Below, piece by piece: positions 8,590 through 16,711 of a stretch of DNA of 64,000 nucleotides. The first letter of the stretch is position 1; every line of letters begins with the position of its first letter. Origin of the DNA: Paraburkholderia humisilvae (GTDB lineage: Bacteria > Pseudomonadota > Gammaproteobacteria > Burkholderiales > Burkholderiaceae); the NCBI RefSeq assembly GCF_902859855.1, contig NZ_CADIKH010000026.1, forward strand, positions 42,771 through 106,770, in the 5' to 3' direction. Position numbers and translations under genes: made by a program. The notes under the pieces are model-generated. The model did not search any database. It was given only the letters and a program-made list of their open reading frames with translations, and was not told where the DNA came from.

Positions 8590-9711
8590 TCACGTTTTCG
8601 ACACGGCTCCGGGCACTTGCGTCTGCCCTGTCGCGCGTATTGCACGACTATGCCGATGCACTTCATCGACCAGTTCCGCGACGTGTTCCGGCGGCGTGAA
8701 CTGCGAAATGCCGTGCCCGAGATTGAACACGTGACCGGGATAATTCCCGTAGCTGTCGAGCACCGCGCGCGCCTCGATGCGGATTGTCGATGGCGGCGCG
8801 AACAGCACCGACGGATCGATATTGCCCTGGAGCGCGACCTTGCCCGCGACGCGTTCACGGGCGCGGCCGAGGTTCACCGTCCAGTCGAGGCCAACCGCGT
8901 CGACGCCCGAGGCGGCGATCTCTTCGAGCCAGAGGCCCCCGCCCTTCGTGAACGTGATGACCGGCACGCGACGCCCGTCATGCTCCCGCTTGAGCTGGCT
9001 GACAATCTGCTCGATGTAGTGCAGCGAGAAGCGCTGATACGTGCCGTCGGCGAGCGTGCCGCCCCAGGTGTCGAAAATCATCACCGCCTGCGCGCCCGCT
9101 TCGATCTGCGCATTCAGGTAGGCGGTAACCGCGCGTGCATTGACATCGAGAATACGATGCATCAGGTCCGGCCGGCCGTACAGCATCGACTTCACCGTGC
9201 GGAAGTCGTCCGAACCGCGGCCTTCGACCATATAGCATGCAAGCGTCCATGGGCTACCCGAAAAGCCGATCAGCGGCACGCGCTGGCGGCCTTGCGCATC
9301 GGTCAACGCGCGGCGGATCTGGCTCACCGCGTCCGTCACGTAACGCAGCGTCGCGTCGATGTCAGGCACTGCGAGACGCGCAACGTCGTCTTCGCTCCGG
9401 ACCGGGCGCGCGAACTTCGGACCCTCGCCGGTCGCGAACTCGAGGCCGAGGCCCATCGCGTCGGGAATCGTGAGGATGTCGGAAAACAGAATCGCCGCGT
9501 CGAGCGGGTAACGCTCGAGCGGCTGCAGTGTCACTTCGGTCGCGTAGTCCGGGTTCTGCGCGAGGCCGAGAAAACTGCCGGCACGGCCGCGAGTCGCGTT
9601 GTACTCCGGCAGATAGCGGCCCGCCTGGCGCATCAGCCAGATCGGCGTGTAGTCCGTCGGCTCGCGCAGCAGCGCGCGCAAGAAGGTGTCGTTGATCAGT
9701 TGTTGAGCCAC
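8590..9711 (-). CDS. hemE: Uroporphyrinogen decarboxylase
   Basis: HemE converts uroporphyrinogen III to coproporphyrinogen III by removing four carboxyl groups in cytoplasmic haem synthesis. The 373-residue protein has the family signature MRQAGRYLPEY (near residue 26), the active-site aspartate segment AILFSDILTIPDAMG and the GFSGSPWTLACYM motif. Length matches the family (about 350-370). The start is a GTG at 9711, giving MAQQLINDTFLRAL, which fits homologues. It is a single gene on this strand: a divergent gene starts 238 bases upstream and priA follows after 445 bases. Confidence 0.97.
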   Translation of the reverse strand: MAQQLINDTFLRALLREPTDYTPIWLMRQAGRYLPEYNATRGRAGSFLGLAQNPDYATEVTLQPLERYPLDAAILFSDILTIPDAMGLGLEFATGEGPKFARPVRSEDDVARLAVPDIDATLRYVTDAVSQIRRALTDAQGRQRVPLIGFSGSPWTLACYMVEGRGSDDFRTVKSMLYGRPDLMHRILDVNARAVTAYLNAQIEAGAQAVMIFDTWGGTLADGTYQRFSLHYIEQIVSQLKREHDGRRVPVITFTKGGGLWLEEIAASGVDAVGLDWTVNLGRARERVAGKVALQGNIDPSVLFAPPSTIRIEARAVLDSYGNYPGHVFNLGHGISQFTPPEHVAELVDEVHRHSRAIRATGQTQVPGAVSKT

Positions 9712-9949
9712 GTTGCGTGCGTCTGGAAGCCGGTAGGCAAAGGGCCATTCTACCGGACTCGGCCCCTCGCCAGACGTCGGCTGGGCTTCGGCGACGCGTG
9801 TGCTTCACGTATCTGAAGCGCGTCGGGATCGCGCGACCCACCCGAGCGTTTCACGAATGGACGCACTTTATCGACAAGCGTAAGTTGCAGCGCTGGCGAC
9901 GGTTTTCAGCGCTCACTACGTACAATAAGGCCGCCGACGAGGAGATCCC

Positions 9950-10789
9950 ATGAGCAAGGCCGTTTCCATATCGCTGCATGTGTTGTCGATCACGTTTACA
10001 GGCGCGCTTTCGTTGGCGCTGTCGGGCGCGTTGCTGTGCGCCGACCCGGCGCACGCGCAGTCCTCCGCCCCCAGCGCAAGCGCGCCGCAGTCGCGGCTCG
10101 ACGAGATCATTGCGCGCGGCACGCTTCGAGCCTGTACCACTGGCGACTACAAGCCTTACTCGTACTACAGGCAGGACGGACAGTTCGAAGGCATCGATAT
10201 CGACATGATCGAGTCGCTCGCGAAATCGCTCGGCGTGAAGGCGGAGTTCGTCAAAACGAGCTGGCCGAACCTGTTGAACGACTTCGTCGCGAAATGCGAC
10301 GTCGCGGTGGGCGGAGTCTCGACCACGCTCGATCGTCAGAAACGCGCGTTCTTCACCGAGGCTTACCAGGTCGACGGCAAGACACCGATCGTCCGATGCG
10401 GCGACGTGAAGAAGTACCAAACGGTCGAGCAGATCGACCAGCCGTCCACGCGGGTGATCGTGAACCCGGGCGGCACCAACGAGCGCTTCGCCAGGCAGTA
10501 CTTTCCGCATGCGACGCTGAACGTCTACCCGGATAACGTCACCGTGTTCAGGCAGATCCTCGATGGCAACGCGGATGTGATGGTGACCGACGCATCCGAG
10601 ACGCTGCTCCAGCAAAAGCTGAATCCGGGGCTGTGCTCGGTCCACCCGGACAAGCCGTTCCAGTATGGCGAAAAGGCATGGATGGTGCCGCGTGGAGACG
10701 TCGTGTTCCAGCAATATGTCGACCAATGGCTGCATCTTGCGCGCGAAAGCGGTGAATATCAGGCTATTTCCGATAAATGGCTGAAGTGA
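9950..10789 (+). CDS. Periplasmic cyclohexadienyl (arogenate/prephenate) dehydratase-like solute-binding-fold protein
   Basis: A 279-residue protein with a cleavable signal peptide ending near AHA-QSS (about residue 36). The mature part has the family-3 solute-binding fold (RLDEIIARGTLRACTTGDYKPYS). It resembles Pseudomonas PheC, the periplasmic cyclohexadienyl dehydratase that makes phenylpyruvate or phenylalanine: TGDYKPYSYYR, SWPNLLNDF, NPGGTNERFAR, HPDNVTVF and YVDQWLHLA all have close PheC counterparts as I recall them. The Glu in the NPGGTNE motif, which I believe matters for catalysis in PheC, is kept. No ABC permease or ATPase gene is adjacent, which favours an enzyme over a transporter subunit. 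A weak -10 (TACAAT, 9921-9926) lies just upstream and GAGGAG precedes the ATG. Alternative: an orphan amino-acid-binding protein. Confidence 0.75.
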   Translation: MSKAVSISLHVLSITFTGALSLALSGALLCADPAHAQSSAPSASAPQSRLDEIIARGTLRACTTGDYKPYSYYRQDGQFEGIDIDMIESLAKSLGVKAEFVKTSWPNLLNDFVAKCDVAVGGVSTTLDRQKRAFFTEAYQVDGKTPIVRCGDVKKYQTVEQIDQPSTRVIVNPGGTNERFARQYFPHATLNVYPDNVTVFRQILDGNADVMVTDASETLLQQKLNPGLCSVHPDKPFQYGEKAWMVPRGDVVFQQYVDQWLHLARESGEYQAISDKWLK

Positions 10790-11600
10790 CCTATGCCGCG
10801 CCGTCGCGACGGTGGCGGATTTCGACAGCATCGACCTGTAACCGTACGACCGCAGACAGCGCGCGCTCCTTCGCCGCCCTTATGTTCGGCCGACCTCACT
10901 GCACCGCGTCCCCGATCGCGCCGTTTGCATTGCATCATTTTTCACCGCGCCGCGCTTTCCGACCTTGCAAAACCTTCGGAAGCGACTACGCTTCAACCAA
11001 CTCCACCCGGCATGCTAGCTATTCCGCGGCAAAATTTTCCGCCGACGATGCACTGCGAAGCAGTGCAATAATCCGTGCGAATCAAATCGGTAAATATAGA
11101 TTTATTAATTTTCTGCTGGTCGGTAAAAACGAACTTTTAATCGGCAAATAACGGCAAAAAATCCCGGAGAGCCTTATCTGGCGGGCGTTACAACCTGAAA
11201 CACTTTGTTACCGCGTTCCCGGTTTAATTCGCCCACAATGCCTCTCACGGGTTCAACACGGATGTGGCTTGGTGTGCGGTGTGAGCGGACATCTTTCATC
11301 AAGCCGGTCGGCAAATTGCCGGGTCCCTGAGAAGGGGCATCCCTGTTGGAGTCGTGGTCGACGGCGATAGCGTCGTTCCAGTCGATTCCTCCTTTGGTCT
11401 CCTCGCGCTAACCCCGTAGCGTGTGGTTTTTAGCGGGCTCCAGGCCCGCTTTTTTTTTGCTCCGCTTAACGTTTGCGCAGTGCAGCGTTTGGCGTGTCGC
11501 GGCACCTGTTTTCGGGTGCCGTTTTCTTGCGCGGCGTCCGGTTTTGCATCGTCGTTGGACGCCGCCCCCCTGCGATTTGTGGACGTTCGGGCGTGTCCGC
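10790..11600. other. 811-base region without a convincing gene; contains AT-rich DNA and a terminated transcript
   Basis: Open frames here lack ribosome-binding sites and family resemblance. Positions ~11040-11160 are much more AT-rich than the surroundings. From about 11290 the plus strand folds into several hairpins (CGGCAAATTGCCGG, then GGAGTCG with CGATTCC enclosing GACG / CGTC) and ends in a strong terminator at 11432-11458. The terminator works only rightward because its T-run is on that side, so it ends either a long 3' UTR of the PheC-like gene or an independent RNA. I could not assign an RNA family. Confidence 0.5.
11432..11458 (+). terminator. Rho-independent terminator, rightward
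   Basis: AGCGGGC (11432-11438) pairs with GCCCGCT (11444-11450) around a five-base loop, followed by nine Ts. The opposite strand has no T-run after the stem, so it is not the terminator of the leftward acyl-CoA ligase gene. Confidence 0.8.
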
Positions 11601-13355
11601 CTAAGCGGTCTTGTCCGGGGTCAGCTTCAGCTCTTCGATCATCCGCTCACGCATCACGAATTTCTGCACTTTGCCGGTCACCGTCATCGGCAGTTCGTCG
11701 ACGAAGCGGATGTATCGCGGCACCTTGTAGTGCGCGATCTGTCCGCGGCAGAACGCCTGGACTTCTTCCGCCGTCGCGTGCTCGCCGGCGCGCAACACAA
11801 TCCACGCGCAGACCTCCTCGCCGAATTTCGGATCCGGCACGCCAAACACCTGCACGCTCTGAATCTTCGGATGACGGAACAGGAATTCCTCGATCTCCCG
11901 CGGATAGATGTTCTCGCCGCCACGGATCAGCATGTCCTTCAGACGGCCAACGATGTTGCAGTAGCCATCCGCGTCGATCACCGCGAGGTCACCGGTGTGC
12001 ATCCACCCGTCGACGATGCTTTCGCGTGTTTTCGCGTCGTCGTCCCAATAGCCGCGCATCACCGAGTAGCCCTTCGTACACAATTCGCCCGTCACGCCGA
12101 CTGGCACCGTATCGCCCGACGCATCCACCACTTTCACCTCGAGGTGCGGCTGCACGCGCCCGACCGTCGTGGTGCGCTTGTCGAGTGGATCGCTGGCCGA
12201 GCTCTGGAACGACACCGGGCTCGTTTCGGTCATCCCGTACGCGATCGTGATCTCGGATAGATGCATCTTCGAGACGACGCGCTTCATCGTCTCGATCGGG
12301 CACGGCGAGCCGGCCATGATGCCGGTGCGCAGATGCGTGAGATCGAATGTGTCGAAATCGGGGTGGTCGAGCTCGGCGATAAACATGGTCGGCACGCCGT
12401 GCAGTGCCGTGCACTTTTCGTCGGAGACGGCGGCAAGCGTCGCGGCGGGATCGAACGCTTCACCCGGAAAGACCATATTCGCGCCGACTGACACGCACGC
12501 GAGCACCGCCAGCACCATCCCGAAGCAGTGATAGAGCGGCACGGGGATGCACAGCGAATCCTGCTCCGACAGCCGCATCGCCATCGCGATATAGCGCGCG
12601 TTGTTGATCACGTTGCTGTGAGTCAGGGTCGCGCCCTTCGGGTTGCCGGTGGTGCCGCTTGTGAACTGGATGTTGATCGGGTCGTGCGGCGACAGACTCG
12701 CGGTGATCGCGTCGAGCTTCGCCGTGTCGCGGGTCTGGCGACCCAGTTCGATCAGCTCGGAAAAACACAGCATGCCCGGCGTCTCGGTATCACCAACGCG
12801 GACCACGATGCGCAGATCAGGTAGGCGCGCCGCGTGCAGGTCGCCGGGAGCTTGCTTCGGAAGTTCCGGCGCAAGCTCCGTGAGCATATTCAGATAGATC
12901 GACGACTTGAACCGCTCGGCCGAGACGATCGCCTTGCAGCCGACCTTGTTCAGCGCATAGTCGAGTTCGGCGAGCCGGTACGCGGGATTGATGTTGACGA
13001 GGATCGCGCCGACTCGCGCGGTAGCGAACTGCGTGAGCAGCCATTCAACGCGATTCGGCGACCAGATGCCAACCCGGTCGCCCTGGCCGATACCAAGCGC
13101 CGTGAGAGCCGACGCCACAATATCGACTTCGCCGGCGAATTCCCGCCAACTCCAGCGAATGCCCTGCTCACGGAAAACAACGGCCGGCCGGTCGGGGAAG
13201 CGTCGGGCGGTGTCGATCAGGAACTGGCCGATGGTCGCCGTGCTGAGCGGGATGTCCGACGAGCCACGCACGTACGAGAGCCCATCCTTTGGCGCGATCA
13301 ACGCGTCGTCACCCGCCGCCTGAGACCTGCAGGGTCCACCTTCGGTCGCTGCCAT
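11601..13355 (-). CDS. AMP-binding acyl-CoA synthetase (FadD-like)
   Basis: A 584-residue member of the ANL superfamily, which activates a carboxylic acid with ATP and CoA through an acyl-adenylate. The phosphate-binding motif FTSGTTGNPKGATLTHSN lies near residue 210, the adenylate-binding YGMTETSP near residue 350, and TGDLAVIDADGYCNIVGR with GGENIYP near residues 450-480. A C-terminal lysine motif (MTVTGKVQKFVMRE) matches the catalytic Lys region. Length and motif order fit medium- or long-chain acyl-CoA ligases used in catabolism. The ATG at 13355 follows AGGAG by eight bases. A LiuR-like palindrome upstream suggests control with branched-chain or fatty-acid degradation. The exact substrate cannot be read from sequence. 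Confidence 0.88.
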   Translation of the reverse strand: MAATEGGPCRSQAAGDDALIAPKDGLSYVRGSSDIPLSTATIGQFLIDTARRFPDRPAVVFREQGIRWSWREFAGEVDIVASALTALGIGQGDRVGIWSPNRVEWLLTQFATARVGAILVNINPAYRLAELDYALNKVGCKAIVSAERFKSSIYLNMLTELAPELPKQAPGDLHAARLPDLRIVVRVGDTETPGMLCFSELIELGRQTRDTAKLDAITASLSPHDPINIQFTSGTTGNPKGATLTHSNVINNARYIAMAMRLSEQDSLCIPVPLYHCFGMVLAVLACVSVGANMVFPGEAFDPAATLAAVSDEKCTALHGVPTMFIAELDHPDFDTFDLTHLRTGIMAGSPCPIETMKRVVSKMHLSEITIAYGMTETSPVSFQSSASDPLDKRTTTVGRVQPHLEVKVVDASGDTVPVGVTGELCTKGYSVMRGYWDDDAKTRESIVDGWMHTGDLAVIDADGYCNIVGRLKDMLIRGGENIYPREIEEFLFRHPKIQSVQVFGVPDPKFGEEVCAWIVLRAGEHATAEEVQAFCRGQIAHYKVPRYIRFVDELPMTVTGKVQKFVMRERMIEELKLTPDKTA

Positions 13356-13543
13356 GTTGCTTGTCTCCTATGTCACCCGGACCTGGCGCTTTTGCGCTTT
13401 TTGGGTCATGCGGGGCCTGGAAGGCATTCCCGCTTGGCAGAAATGGGTTTGGAAGAGATTGTGCCACTCGCCCATTCGTCGACGGCATCAAGTCTTTCCC
13501 TCACCGTTCGGCCCTCAGTCTGCGCGAAAGCCGTTGGATGGTG

Positions 13544-13572
13544 ATTCTTCGAAGCCTTTACGTTAACGTCAA
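13544..13572 (-). promoter_or_regulatory. Predicted promoter of the acyl-CoA synthetase gene
   Basis: On the minus strand -35 TTGACG (13567-13572) and -10 AAGAAT (13544-13549) are 17 bases apart. This would give a leader of roughly 180 bases before the ATG at 13355. The -35 overlaps the palindrome at 13557-13572. Confidence 0.45.
13557..13572. promoter_or_regulatory. LiuR-like operator palindrome
   Basis: TTTACGTTAACGTCAA is a 16-bp near-perfect palindrome that overlaps the predicted -35 box. It resembles, from memory, the binding motif of the MerR-family regulator LiuR, which controls leucine/isovalerate and related acyl-CoA catabolism in proteobacteria. The regulator itself is not in this window. 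Confidence 0.5.
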
Positions 13573-13585
13573 GTAGCGTGCAAAT

Positions 13586-13612
13586 AAAAAGCAGCCGCTA
13601 AGGCTGCTTTTT
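13586..13612. terminator. Bidirectional terminator after the atp operon
   Basis: AAAAAGCAGCC (13586-13596) and GGCTGCTTTTT (13602-13612) form an 11-bp stem with a five-base loop; A- and T-runs lie on both sides. It sits 31 bases after atpC and so ends the leftward atp transcript. Confidence 0.88.
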
Positions 13613-13643
13613 ATCTCATCGTGTGACGCTTCGACCGCGTCGC

Positions 13644-14069
13644 TTAGTGCTGGCCGCGCAGTTTGCGCAGTCGCTGAATTGCCGCGAGCTGCGCCGTCGC
13701 ATAAGCCAGCTCCGCCTGCGCGGTTGCGTATTCGAGGTTCGAGCCGGTGTTCTGCAGCGCCTCTTCCGCGCGCTTGCGGGCCTGCTCGGCCTTCGCCTCG
13801 TCGAGGTCCTTGCCGCGGATCGCGGTATCGGCCAGCACCGTCACCGCGCCGGGTTGGACCTCAAGAATGCCGCCCGCGACGAACACGAACTCCTCTTCGC
13901 CGCTCTCCGATTCGATGCGCACCGCACCCGGACGAATCCGTGTGATCAGCGGCGTGTGGCCCGGCAGAATGCCGAGCTCGCCCGCCTCGCCTGGCAGCGC
14001 AACGAACTTCGCCTGGCCCGAGAAGATCTCTTCTTCCGCGCTGACGACGTCTACCTTGATAGTTGCCAT
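13644..14069 (-). CDS. atpC: F-type ATP synthase epsilon subunit
   Basis: The epsilon subunit forms part of the central stalk and can inhibit ATP hydrolysis. The 141-residue protein starts MATIKVDVVSAEEEIFSG. It has the N-terminal beta-sandwich (GELGILPGHTPL, residues ~33-44) and the C-terminal two-helix part rich in Ala, Glu and Arg. The ATG at 14069 has AGGAG five to nine bases before it. It is the last gene of the leftward atp operon, 170 bases after atpD, which is an unusually long gap for this operon and contains two strong hairpins. The operon terminator follows 31 bases after its stop. Confidence 0.97.
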   Translation of the reverse strand: MATIKVDVVSAEEEIFSGQAKFVALPGEAGELGILPGHTPLITRIRPGAVRIESESGEEEFVFVAGGILEVQPGAVTVLADTAIRGKDLDEAKAEQARKRAEEALQNTGSNLEYATAQAELAYATAQLAAIQRLRKLRGQH

Positions 14070-14087
14070 AAAGTCTCGACTCCTGTC

Positions 14088-14121
14088 GACGGGAGTTGGC
14101 GCTTTGGCGCTTACTCCCGTC
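14088..14121 (-). promoter_or_regulatory. Hairpin next to the atpC ribosome-binding site
   Basis: GACGGGAGT (14088-14096) pairs with ACTCCCGTC (14113-14121); an inner GCGC-TTTG-GCGC helix extends it. On the mRNA the hairpin ends a few bases before the atpC Shine-Dalgarno (14080-14085). It may tune epsilon translation or protect the upstream message end. Confidence 0.55.
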
Positions 14122-14174
14122 CCATGCAAAGCAGCTGGTTGAGCGTGTTGCGTGCGACGCGGCCTTCCTGCGAT

Positions 14175-14202
14175 GGATGCGGCGGCTTTCACCGCCGCAT
14201 CC
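14175..14202 (-). promoter_or_regulatory. Perfect 11-bp hairpin in the atpD-atpC spacer
   Basis: GGATGCGGCGG (14175-14185) and CCGCCGCATCC (14192-14202) are perfect complements around a six-base loop. There is no T-run, so it is not a standard terminator. It probably stabilises or processes the atpD message upstream of atpC. Confidence 0.55.
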
Positions 14203-14239
14203 GCTGAACACCTGCGCCTCGTTGCCGACGCGTCAACCG

Positions 14240-15634
14240 TTACTGGATCTTCTTGGCCTTTTCGAAGGCTTCGTCGATCGTGCCGACCATGTAGAACGCC
14301 TGCTCCGGCAGGTGATCGCATTCGCCGTCGACGATCATCTTGAAGCCGCGGATCGTTTCCTTCAGCGGCACATACTTACCCGGCGAGCCCGTGAACACTT
14401 CCGCGACGTGGAACGGCTGCGACAGGAAACGCTGGATCCGGCGTGCGCGCGCAACCGACAGCTTGTCTTCCGGCGACAGTTCGTCCATGCCGAGAATCGC
14501 GATAATGTCGCGCAGTTCCTTGTAGCGCTGCAGCGTCTGCTGGACCGAGCGCGTGATCGTGTAGTGCTCTTCGCCGATCACGTGCGGGTCGATCTGGCGC
14601 GACGTCGAGTCGAGCGGGTCCACCGCGGGGTAGATACCGAGCGACGCGATATCACGCGACAACACGACCGTTGCGTCCAGGTGGCCGAAGGTCGTGGCCG
14701 GCGACGGGTCGGTCAAGTCATCCGCAGGGACGTACACGGCCTGCACCGACGTAATCGAGCCGGTCTTCGTCGACGTGATGCGCTCCTGCAGCTTGCCCAT
14801 TTCTTCAGCCAGCGTCGGCTGATAACCCACCGCCGACGGCATCCGGCCGAGCAGTGCCGACACTTCGGTACCGGCCAGCGTGAAACGGTAGATGTTGTCG
14901 ACGAAGAACAGCACGTCAAGGCCTTCGTCACGGAAGTGCTCGGCCATCGTCAGACCGGTCAGCGCGACGCGCAGACGGTTGCCCGGCGGCTCGTTCATCT
15001 GGCCATAGACCAGTGCGACCTTGTCGAGAACGTTCGAGTCCTTCATTTCGTGGTAGAAGTCGTTCCCTTCACGGGTCCGCTCGCCCACGCCCGCGAACAC
15101 GGAGTAACCACCGTGCTCCTTCGCGATGTTGTTGATGAGCTCCATCATGTTGACGGTCTTGCCCACCCCTGCACCGCCGAACAGACCCACCTTACCGCCC
15201 TTGGCGAACGGGCAGATCAGGTCGATCACCTTGATGCCGGTTTCGAGCAGCTCGGTCGAAGGCGACAGCTCGTCGAACGCCGGCGCCTTCTGGTGAATCG
15301 CGCGCATCGTGTCGCTCGCGATCGGGCCCGCTTCGTCAATCGGGCGGCCCAGCACGTCCATGATGCGGCCGAGCGTCGGCTTGCCGACCGGCACGCTGAT
15401 CGGCTTCGCGGTGTTCTTCACCACGACGCCGCGGCGCAGACCGTCCGACGAACCCAGACAGATGGTCCGTACGACGCCGTCGCCCAGCTGTTGCTGGACT
15501 TCGAGGGTCAGTTCCGAACCTTCCAGAATGAGCGCGTCATACACCTTCGGCATGTGTTCACGCGGGAATTCCACGTCGATCACCGCGCCGATGCACTGTA
15601 CGATCTTGCCTTCTACCAAAGCAGTTGTACTCAT
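14240..15634 (-). CDS. atpD: F-type ATP synthase beta subunit
   Basis: Catalytic subunit of the F1 head. The 464-residue protein carries the P-loop GLFGGAGVGKTVNMMELI near residue 150, the catalytic-glutamate region GVGERTREGNDFYHEM near residue 180, and the Walker B region VLFFVDNIYRFT. Length is as in other bacteria. It lies 104 bases downstream of atpG in operon order. The start MSTTALVEGKIVQCIG fits proteobacterial homologues. Confidence 0.98.
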   Translation of the reverse strand: MSTTALVEGKIVQCIGAVIDVEFPREHMPKVYDALILEGSELTLEVQQQLGDGVVRTICLGSSDGLRRGVVVKNTAKPISVPVGKPTLGRIMDVLGRPIDEAGPIASDTMRAIHQKAPAFDELSPSTELLETGIKVIDLICPFAKGGKVGLFGGAGVGKTVNMMELINNIAKEHGGYSVFAGVGERTREGNDFYHEMKDSNVLDKVALVYGQMNEPPGNRLRVALTGLTMAEHFRDEGLDVLFFVDNIYRFTLAGTEVSALLGRMPSAVGYQPTLAEEMGKLQERITSTKTGSITSVQAVYVPADDLTDPSPATTFGHLDATVVLSRDIASLGIYPAVDPLDSTSRQIDPHVIGEEHYTITRSVQQTLQRYKELRDIIAILGMDELSPEDKLSVARARRIQRFLSQPFHVAEVFTGSPGKYVPLKETIRGFKMIVDGECDHLPEQAFYMVGTIDEAFEKAKKIQ

Positions 15635-15738
15635 CGCTTTTCCTTTAGATACTCAATTCTTCACTCGCGCCACGGCGCGGTTGGTTGCCCGCAGCTTGTT
15701 CTTTCGTGCGCAGACGCGTTCGGTTGCGGTCGCTACGC

Positions 15739-16626
15739 TCAGACTGCCGCCGCGCCGCTGACGATCTCCGACAGTTCCTTCGTGATCGCCGCCTGACGGC
15801 TCTTGTTGTACGACAGCTGCAACTCGTTGATGACCGTCTTCGCGTTATCCGAAGCGGCCTTCATCGCGACCATCCGGGCCGACTGTTCCGACGCCATGTT
15901 TTCCGCGACGGCCTGATAGACCAACGCCTCGACATAGCGCACCAGCAGTTCGTCGACGACCGTTTGCGCGTCTGGCTCGTAGATGTAGTCCCACGATGCG
16001 CTCGGCGTCGCCTTGTCGCTTTCCTCAACCGCCTCGAATTTGTCGGCCGACAGCGGCAGCAACTGCTCGATCACCGGCTCCTGCTTCATCGTGTTGATAA
16101 AGCGCGTGTACGCGAGGTACACCGCCGACACCTTGCCTTCCGAGTACATGTCGAGCTGCACCTTCACCGCACCGATCAGCCGTTCGAGGTGCGGGGTATC
16201 GCCCAGCTGCACGACATTCGACGTGACCTTCGCGTGCAGGCGGTTCAGAAACCCGAGGCCCTTGCTGCCGATCGCCGTTGCATCGATCGTCTTGCCTTCG
16301 CCTTCGAGCTCCTTGAACTTCTGCAGCGACGCACGCATCACGTTCGTATTCATCCCGCCGCACAGACCTTTGTCCGTGGTGACGAGAATGAAGCCGGCCA
16401 CCTTCGCGCTATCGTTGGCCACCATGAACGGGTGACGATACTCAGGATTCGCACGGCTCATGTGCGCGGCGATGTCACGGACCTTGTCGGCATACGGACG
16501 GGCAGCGCGCATGCGCTCCTGGGCGCGGCGCATCTTCGATGCGGCGACCATCTCCATCGCTTTGGTGATCTTGCGCGTGTTTTGCACGCTCTTGATCTTC
16601 CCGCGAATTTCCTTCATTCCAGCCAT
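15739..16626 (-). CDS. atpG: F-type ATP synthase gamma subunit
   Basis: Gamma is the rotating central shaft of F1. The 295-residue protein begins MAGMKEIRGKIKSVQNTRKI, a coiled-coil N-terminal helix conserved in the family, and ends with the matching C-terminal helix (LQLSYNKSRQAAITKELSEI). The GLCGGMNTNV motif near residue 90 is typical. It sits between atpA (85 bases upstream) and atpD on the same strand. Length fits the family (about 285-295). Confidence 0.97.
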   Translation of the reverse strand: MAGMKEIRGKIKSVQNTRKITKAMEMVAASKMRRAQERMRAARPYADKVRDIAAHMSRANPEYRHPFMVANDSAKVAGFILVTTDKGLCGGMNTNVMRASLQKFKELEGEGKTIDATAIGSKGLGFLNRLHAKVTSNVVQLGDTPHLERLIGAVKVQLDMYSEGKVSAVYLAYTRFINTMKQEPVIEQLLPLSADKFEAVEESDKATPSASWDYIYEPDAQTVVDELLVRYVEALVYQAVAENMASEQSARMVAMKAASDNAKTVINELQLSYNKSRQAAITKELSEIVSGAAAV

Positions 16627-16711
16627 TGCTTGCTCCTTGATCGAAGCGGCGCGAGCGTGTTCATCTGCTGCGCGCGCGGCTTCGAGGTCCGGTTATGTCT
16701 CGCGGATCGGA

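Noticed and set aside
11290..11458. 6S RNA because of GGTCCCTGAG
   Set aside because: The rest does not fold as the 6S rod, length and 3' terminator do not fit, and the gene normally lies elsewhere; reported only as an unassigned structured RNA.
14096..15796. A 566-codon plus-strand frame across atpD
   Set aside because: It is the antisense of a perfectly conserved atpD; long antisense frames are common in GC-rich DNA and this one has no family resemblance or ribosome-binding site.
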